Below are positions 24,301 through 33,300 of a stretch of DNA of 64,000 bases, piece after piece (within the stretch, counting starts at the first letter, position 1; every line of letters starts with the position of its first letter). The notes beneath the pieces were generated by a model. That model searched no databases, had not been told where the DNA came from, and saw nothing but the letters and a program-made list of their open reading frames with translations. Position numbers and translations under genes: made by a program. The DNA is from Romanomermis culicivorax. Its lineage: Eukaryota; Nematoda; Enoplea; Mermithida; Mermithidae. The DNA lies in the NCBI GenBank assembly GCA_963922205.1, contig CAWUHX010000100.1:682001-746000 (forward strand). The letters run 5' to 3'.

Positions 24301-27300
24301 CGCCCGTGCGTGGGAGTAGATTTATTATTGTCATTTTATTTTCGTCTCGCCCGTAGCGTTTTGGTCACGTAAGTTTTCGTACGTTATTGTATAATAATAA
24401 ATAGGTAGGAGAACCTCTTTATTTTTAGTTAGTGAGAAAAGAAGGGAGACAATTAAAGAAACTAGGTTTTCTTTGATTGTTGGGATAATTATTGTCGGGG
24501 TTTAAGTACTAGTAGTTAGGTTATCGGGTAAACGTGGGCGTGGGACGCACGTACATTAAGGACGCAACCTCGGAATCCCAATCCTGCTCACGCCGCATCA
24601 TCCCCGACCCCAAAACAAGATATAACAGCAAGACCCTAGTGATCTCCTAATGAAAATGTTTCAACCTGCTGATTGAAACAACTTGGCGATTTAGGGGGTT
24701 GTCCCAATGCACAATGGTGACAACATTCTCTGCTTCTCGCGAAATGTCCGTAACTATAAACAGACCGGACCATGGTAGTCCTAATTTTTTCTGCTTATCT
24801 ACTTTGAGCAGAAACCAGCCTTTTCTTTGAACCCATGTTCTTTGGACTTTCTATCGAAGTATTTCTTTGATTTCTTGGCAGCAATCTGGATATTTTTTGC
24901 TATATCCTCGTATAGGTTGACTAAATGATTTGTCAACACAAATTTCTATGCCTCTGCATTGCTGTCCAGGATTACAATATCATATGCTTTCGATAAGTTT
25001 AACCGGAAGGTTGCCTCGTGACCTCTAAGCAATGAAAATGGGGTTTGCCCTGTTGCTGCATGTGGTGTGGCATTATAGGCAAACATCACAGCTCTCAAAT
25101 ATCTTGGCCAATTGTCTTTTTCCTCAATGGCCACTTTTCTGAGCTGCTTGATGAGTGTCTGATCAAATCTCTCCACCGTGCCATTTCCTTGTGGATGGTA
25201 GGCTGTCGTAAAAATTTTCTGACACTCCAATAACTTGCAGATCTCTTTCATCAGATCTGAGGTAAAACAACCTCCTCTGTCACTGAGTAATCTCCGTGGA
25301 ATCCTATGTCTAAATACAACTGCTTGTAGAAAAGTATCTACAATGGTGCTAGCTGACTGATCTGGGATCAGTTCAGCTTCAACCCACTTTGTAAAATAGT
25401 CCTGAAAGACTATGACATACGGTCTCTTCTCACTTAGTGGAGAAATACTCACGATATCCACTGATACTATGTCAAAGGGACCTTGTGGAATAATAGGTAT
25501 CAGTGGGGGAATTTCAGTGTTTCCCTGATTAGCCGTTTGACACACTGGACAAAACTTTATCCAGTGCCTGACATCCTTCTCTATTCCAGGCCACCAGAAC
25601 CCTTTCTTAATCATAACAAGGGTCCTTTCAAACCCCTGATGAGTCATCATTACGGCACAGTGGTACTGGTGCAAAGTATTGTCCCTTAGGCAGGATTGGA
25701 TGACCACTTGATCATCAGATCCCTGTCTGGCTTCGCGGTATAATACTTCATTCTGGATGTAAAATCCACTATGATACTTGGTAGTCCCATTTGGACCCAA
25801 TCTATCAAAGTAAGGCTTTAATACCTCATCTTTTCTCTGTAAGAGGGCCATGAGATCATCTCTAATAAGCCCTTTTGGCAACTCAGTTTCTTTGGGGTCT
25901 GCCAAAGTATATTCCAGATCTTTTTCGGGGTATAACCAGGTGACTCTTTTTTCCTTACCTTTTTCCTGGTATCCCCTACTTACTTTTTCTTTGCCCTTAT
26001 TGCCATCAAGCTGGACCTGAGCCTGATTATCCTTTTCTGCTTTTCTCGCCATGCTCCTTGTAGTTATGGCATTTACCAAGTCTGCAGGTGAGATTGATTC
26101 TGGATCACCCTCAGAATCTTCTGGATAAATTTTGGTGAATCTCAGACTTATATCAGTCCTCTGATTTTTCTTACCTTTTGGCTCCGAATATAACGGAGTA
26201 CTGTCTTCAGGATTCCGATCTATCAGAATTCTGAATCTCTTCACCAAATTGAGATGCTTCTTCTCAATTAGCTGTGCATCTAGATTATTCAGATTTGACT
26301 CTCATTTATCCTCTGAGAACATATGTTCCCATTTTGGCGGTATCTTTTCCGCTTGGTCGTCTGGTTCATCCATCCTTGACAAAAAGTCTGCCATGGCATT
26401 TTGTTTTCCAGGCACATACCTTAGCTTATAGTTGAACTGAGAGATGAACGAGTACCATCTTTTCAATTTACCATTGGTCATTGTGTTGACCTTCATAGAA
26501 ACTAAAGGCTTGTGATCCATTCTTATGATCACCCTATGACCTACTAGGTAGTGCTTGTATAACTTTAAGCCATACACTATTGCTAAGCACTCCCTTTCTG
26601 TGGCTGACCACTTCTTTTCGTTGGCTTTTAAAATTCTGCTGTTATAAGCAATTACCCAGCAGTCGGACTTGGTCTCGTGGTAGAGAACTGCTCCTAGTGC
26701 CATTCCGCTGGCATCTGTCTGAAGGACAAAGTCCGCAGACCCGTCTAAAACCAGATACCTTAGAAAAGGCACTGACAATAGTGCTTCTTTTAGGCTCCTA
26801 AAAGCATGATGATGAACATCCATAATTTCCCAAACATAGTTCTTCCCAGTTAATTTATACAATGGTTCAGCCTGTTTAGCCAACCCTGGTATGAACTTTT
26901 TACACGACTGCAATATTCCTAGAAACCTTTGCAGCTTACATTTAGACTCTGGGAATGGGAAATCATTAATAGCTTTGACCTTTTTTGGATCTGGGGAAAC
27001 TCCATCCGAATTTAAGATATGTCCTAAAAAATGGACTCTCTCTGGGAGAAATTAACACTTCTCCGGCTTCAAGGTCAAATGAGCCTTTCTTAGAGCTTGC
27101 AGGATTAGCTCTAAATTTACCAATTGTTCCTCAAATGTATTTGAGAACACAATAAAATCATCCATATACACTAGACAGATTTTCTATACATATGGATGCA
27201 AAACTCGTTCCATTATAGGCTGGAACTCTGCTGGGGCATTTTTTAAGCCAAAAGGCATAACTTTAAATTTGTAAGGCCCTTCCTGGCATTTGAAAGCAGT

Positions 27301-30300
27301 TTTCTCCTTGCTTTCTTCATCCATTGGCACTTGCCAATATCCTGATTTGAGATCTAGGGTTGTATAAAACTTCACTTTACCTAATTAGTCTAGATAGTCC
27401 TCCATTCTAGGAATGGGATACTTATCATCCTTGGTAATGTCATTTATACCCCTAAAGTCCACTACTGGTCGTTTGGTATGATCCTTTTTACTTACAAGAA
27501 ATAACGGAGCTGCCCAAGGTGACTTTGATGGCTCTATTACACCCTTTTTGAGCATATCTTGGACATGCTCACGAACATGTGACCGTAAATTAATGGCAGT
27601 CCTGTGGTACCTTTTTGCCACAGGTGCTGCATCGCCTGTATTTATTTTACAGGTCAAGTAGGGTGTAGTAGTTGGAGGATCATTGGGCAAGCTAAACATG
27701 TCTCTATATTTTGCGAAACATTGTAGAGCCTGTTCCAATTGTTGTGATGGTATGTTGGATTTAGCCAGCATACTGTACAAAGCTTCCTTGAACTCTTTGT
27801 CATCCGATTGAGTCGAATCAGGTCTAGCTTGAACTGCACAGGTTTGCAGCTTCTCCAAATCCTCAACTATATTCCCCTTTAGTTGATCTTGGTTATCAGC
27901 ATCACACAACACTGAATTAGTATGGTCAATTATATGGTTACTTTTCAAATGGCATCCTGATCCTGTGTTGTTGGATACCATAACTACAAAATCATCTTTG
28001 GTACCATCTACTATGGTACTATCTATGTGGAACCTTTTTTCATTTTTTTCAGATTCTATTATGATTCCATTAAGGCGATTTTCGTCTACCTTATCCCAAA
28101 GCTTTGCTTTCAGAAGTATATCAGTACCACTAGGTAAGTAGATAGAATTCACACTCACCACTGGCACCGAAACCTTCAGTAGACAAATCTTTGGCTGATA
28201 CTGGTTGGCGCTGCTCACGGTGGATTCTGTGGCACTTATGGTCATGACCTCTCCACAATTCGTTTGGGGCTGGTCTGGCATCAGGTATATCTGCTGCTGA
28301 TGGTTGTTGATCATCATCCTATTCCTGAAATCTATTATGGCTCCTACATGAGAATGAGCCAAAAAATCTGTTCCCACAATTACGTTTTCACCTGCTTCAG
28401 GAAGTACAATTGCTTTAACAGGGAACTGTCCACACAATGTATCCATTCTAAATTGGATGTACCCATGGGCTTGGACTGTTCTACCATTGGCTACAGTAAT
28501 GTTTAATATTCTCAGATATTCAGTGTAATCTGAGCCCAAAGTTTCTTTCAGAAACTTAGCTGACATTACAATACACTGAGCTCCTGTGTCAATTAAAGCC
28601 AATGTCTTACGACCTTCTACAACAACCTCAATGTACAATGGGGCCGTTCTGGGGTACGTATCCATCAAATGTTGTTCCTGAGGGCTAGCTGGTGTGCCTC
28701 TCTTTACTACTTGTACTGCTGGTACTAGACATTGTGGTGCAATTGCATTCATTTGGACAATGCTACCTAATACCACATTTGGGCAATTCACTCTCTGATT
28801 TACTTCGCCCAAAGGATTCATTTGTGATTGCCTTGCAACCAATACACTCGAATAATCCTTCTGGGGCTGCTGATTTGTGAATTGACCCTGTTGAAGAGTC
28901 TGAGTCGGACCCGTAATAGCTTGAGGTGGCTGAGGTTGCTGTGATGCAGCTTGCTGTTGGTATTGCTGCATCTGTTGGAACTGCTTCTGCAGCTCCTTTT
29001 GCCTTTTGAATCCCAGAAATTCATTGTAGTCAGAATTCTGTTGATAACTCTTGTGGCTATCCTGATAAGCTGAATAGCCTATATTATATGCACCTCTACC
29101 TCTACTATTGAAATTGGCATTCGGGTAACCTCCTCTACCTCTATAGTTACCTCTTGCAAAACTGTTGAAGCCTCCCCTGTTGAAGCTAAGGAAGCTGGCT
29201 CTGCCTCTGCTCCTGCGCTTGGACAACACTCTCAATGTCCTGCAGTCTGCAGTATTATGTGTTATGTTCTTGTAGAACTCACACAATGGCTTTGTCGGAT
29301 CTCGGGAAACTTGACCTCCCTGGCTGGTGCCGGGTATGGCCACATCAGACCGATTTTCCATTTGCCTATTATCAACCTTTTGCTGAAGCTAGTCCAACCT
29401 TTCAACCAGTTGTACCATCTCTTTAGAAATTTTTAATAGAAGGGATTCTTTCCTACCTTTTTTGGTCTGAGCCCTAGGGGCTTCCGGAACTGGAATCTCT
29501 TCTATTTCAGGAGAATCACTCCTTGACCTTTAAGTTTGGGCTGGTACCTGATTACGTACAGTTTGATATGGTTGCGGAAACCTTTGTCTCTGGCCTTGTT
29601 GATATCCCTCTGACTGATTTCTAGCAACTACGGCAATCTCTGGATCATGCCCACTTGGCATACCTATTTCATTAATAACAATAGGATTCTGCTGTGTACC
29701 CTTAGGTCCGTATTTTTGAAAGGCATTCCTATATCTTCGTTCAATGTCATGAACTTATACTGCTAAGTCATACCAAGTTCTAAAGGTATGCTTCGAAGAT
29801 TTCAGTTCAGACTGAAACGTGGGATCACTCTTTTATATAAAGGTGTCAATAATCAGTCTCTGTTTTGACTGATAGTCTGAATCACCTTTGACTAGTTCCA
29901 TTAAAATACTGACTCTTTTTAAAAACTCTACAGCCTGTTCATTAGGTCTCTGTTGGATCTCAAATAACTCCCTGGTTAACATTTCCAGGTTACACTCAAG
30001 TGCAAAGACATTTATGATGGCTCTCCTGGCCTCCCTATAGGTCATGTTGTCTCCTGTAACAGCCTTCGGTCTACCTTTAGAAAGCCTCAGCAGTGCTTCA
30101 TACTTGGCTGATTCGGGTGTATCCCTACGGAATTCCCCTTCAAGTGCTGTTAAGAAGCTAAGCACCTGCTGATTTACCATACCCTCATCTAAAAGTTTGG
30201 GTAACACACCTTTAACGATATTCCTAACAACAATCTCTTGTGCCAAATTATTTGTTGGCATTTCCCTCTGATCATAAGCTGCTGTTAATACTGGATCAAT

Positions 30301-33300
30301 GTCAGAGTTGAGAGATTGCAGCATAACTCTACTTGGATCTCATTGCGGTGGTACACCTCCTTGATTTGATGGTCGATTGTCTTTGTCAAATCTATAATCC
30401 CTATATGGGAAACATGCCAGTTGATCTGGTCTAAGGGTATTTGGATCAACTGTATTTCCTCTACCATCATAGACCACTCTTGTTAAAGTTGGATGCTGCA
30501 AAGCTATCTGATTAGGATTCCTGAGGTCTGCCAATTGCTCAGCTCCCTCGAATCGAAGATCTCTAGCTGGACCTCTCCAACTTTTGGACTCGAAGTTGAA
30601 TCTTCGCCCTTCATCAATTTCAGGCCTATTACTAGGCCCTGCGCCTGCATATATTTCAGCAGAGAGATGGTTGTCTCTTTCTGCACCTCTGTTACATAGT
30701 CTATCCTGTCTATCCGGCTCCTGTCGGCGACTGTTGGCTTCCCTCTTATTGTCCTCGGTGGTGGCATTCCCGATTATGTCGAACAAGGCTTCGATTGTCC
30801 CTTTCAACTCGCATAGCTGTGTCGCCAACTCTTGTGTGGACATTTCGGGAGCTCTTTCCTGCAGGCGGAATTGCTCTTGCTCTTGCCGGATCCTCTCTAA
30901 TCGTTGATTGATTTCGGAGTCCCTTTTTTCCAAATTCGGTTGAAATTCGGGCGTAATAATGTCCCTCTTTGGTCCTGCTAATTCAACCTTTGGCGGTGAC
31001 CTTTTCAAATTTTGCAGCGGCAGTCCATCGGCATCTGGGTTCGAATTTGCCAGGCCTGCCTCTTGCGGATTGATGGCAATCGCTGGTGGGTGGTCAATCA
31101 GTACACTCGCATCTTGGGGCATAAAATGCATTGCATTTTGTTGCAATGGTCGAACCCTCCCAGGAGTTTGATCGGGGATCACTGGGTCCGAAGCAGCATG
31201 CCATTGCTGATCTCTGTCTCCCAAATTTACAAGATTCCCAGCACTCGCCACTCTGGGTGGTGATCTATTTAAAGTATTACCTCTCGGTATCCTCTCATTA
31301 GGCATTTTAAATCCTGCTAACTTTCTGTAGAAACCTGGAGGATTTTCTTTTCTCCTAGTCTGACTACGAAGTTCGGTGGTGAGAAGTTAAAAGCCACCAC
31401 TTGTTGTGCAGGTCTTTCCTTAAAGATGTAAGAAAAGATTGAGGCTTCTGGTCTGAACTGACCTGTTAGAGCTAATTCCTTGGCTAAGCCTCGGAGATCG
31501 CGCAATGGTCCGTTATCCCCAACCTACAACAACAAAGATTACTTTAACCTCAAATGTGGGGCCTCACCAGAGAGCTCTGCAGTCTCCTAGATGAGACAAG
31601 GAATCCCCTCAGGGATAAACTTACTTAGTCGGATCCCCTAACAGGTTTTCGGCGGCTTGCTGACTGCAAGCTGGCGCCTGGGCCTTTGGCCCTCCGCCTT
31701 CGTCGATCGATAATATCTAAATAATAAACAAATATGTATATCAATGAATCCGACGAAATGTTAAAAAATGTGGAATGACTACAGTTGAATAATATGTAAA
31801 AATAAAACGAGTATGCTGGGAAATGTTTAATAGACGCCAGCAAAATTACTTCGAAAATATAATAAAAAACGAATATAGTGAAGAATGATTTTCACTATCA
31901 TTTTTGGTCTTTCTTTGGTGCTCCACTTCTATGCAAAAATGTCTGCACCACTGGTCGTCCATTTCTTTGATTTGCATGGCGATTTCCCAATGCCACTTGC
32001 CATCAACAGGGTGCCCAACACGTTAAATATTGTTGCTCGACTTGGACCTTGAGCATACCTTATAAAACTGTTAGAGCTACATTAATGCTGCATTGTTCTC
32101 TTCTCTCAAGGTAGGTACAGACCAGAGGTCCCCAAGGTCGAAAATTTAGGTAGGGGTAAAATCATAAATTTTAAGAATAGTACTTGAAATATGCCGTGAC
32201 CTTTCTTTTTTTTGCTCCCAACTTTTTGCCAAGGAGGGGGTTGTAGTACTCTAACCACATACAACTTACATAAATTAAAAAATGCTCCTACTTTATGCTT
32301 TTTACAGTCAAAAAACATTTGCTGGTTCAACTCTATTTTCTGGCTCCCAATCCTGCAACTTTAATGCAGTAATTATACGTACAGAATAGTCACACTTTGA
32401 AGACTGTTGTGCCAACTAATTCCTGCACATTTCAAGAATCGGGCACAACATACGTTTTTGTCCTGATGCTGAATGTGACTTGTATTATTGATCCCATTAG
32501 ACTATGAACTACGAGTTTGAAACCAAGTACCACTTCTGATCCACGACAGCAGACCTCACACGTCTCAACTCATACCAGGAAAGTGTGCCACAGCTTGGGT
32601 AACCATACGCGCACAGAAGACCCAACACAGAAACGGAGAAAAGGAAAGGGGAGCATGAAGAGGCAGAATTTTAAGAACATAATGTTTTCCTTCCCAAGGG
32701 GCCATTTTTTGATTAATCACATATACATAAGTCATTATTTCATCTCCCAATTATATTTATAGTGGTTTCTTCCTAAAAATCGCTGTATGGCAAAGAAGTT
32801 GCATGCTTTCCCATTATCATTTGCTCACTAAATGTGTCAAAAAGAGCAGTGAGTAATTCCTCAGAATCACACATTCTGCAATTTTTTTCGAATTAGTATA
32901 ACCTACTGGGGAGAGGATGAAGTCTACCAAAATTTTTTGGTTATAGTGAGCTGTTTTTATGGGGGTAGTAAATGAATTTTCAAATCTAAGACGGGGGTAA
33001 TACCCCCCCATACCCCCCCCCATGGGGTGCTCTGGTACAGACCTACTTTAAAAAATTGGGCTCAACGTAACCATTGAAACTCAAGGTGAAAGTTGAGCAA
33101 CTTAACCCTGTCTTATTGTTTGTCGAGCAGCTGCGTATTTTTGTCGCCTCCCTTAATAGTCATGTTGCTGAGGCTATCTGAGTTAATGGCCATATTGAGG
33201 TTCAGGTCGAGAGACCCACCTTAAAAAGAAACCTTAAGCCTTAATGGTCATTAAACTTGAAAGTCGAGTGACAAGATTTTTTAAGGTCTTGTTAAGTTCG

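Larger units (their letters stand above)
10466..24627 (+). mobile_element. Gypsy-A: young Ty3/gypsy LTR retrotransposon with exonuclease-bearing accessory ORF
   Basis: 14,162 bp. Identical 590-bp LTRs (10466-11055, 24038-24627), TGTT...AACA ends, target duplication GCAA (10462-10465, 24628-24631), PBS-like TGGTGACCG two bases after the 5' LTR, and a polypurine tract touching the 3' LTR. Order: LTR, gag-pol (11186-17914), intergenic segment with splice sites and a small membrane ORF, ORF2 with a DEDDy exonuclease (to 22976), ORF3 (22895-23629), PPT, LTR. All main ORFs are intact. It is visibly richer in G+C than the A+T-rich host and gypsy-B. It is inserted 16 bp past the pol stop of gypsy-B. 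Identical LTRs and intact ORFs indicate a recent, possibly still active, copy. Confidence 0.97.
4378..32020 (-). mobile_element. Gypsy-B: old Ty3/gypsy LTR retrotransposon, minus strand, interrupted by a hAT and by gypsy-A
   Basis: The outer LTRs (4378-4995 and 31402-32020) share TG...CA ends and are flanked by the 4-bp target duplication CGTT (4374-4377 and 32021-32024). On the minus strand the order is 5' LTR (31402-32020), gag-pol (31305 to about 24647), small exons (7965-7804), ORF3 (7226-5732), 3' LTR (4378-4995). Later insertions at 8584-10435 (hAT) and 10466-24627 (gypsy-A) separate pol from the accessory part. The own sequence of the element is about 11.6 kb. By eye the LTRs differ at roughly 28 of about 618 positions, mostly transitions, so it is much older than gypsy-A. 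Coding regions are broken by stop codons. Confidence 0.93.
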
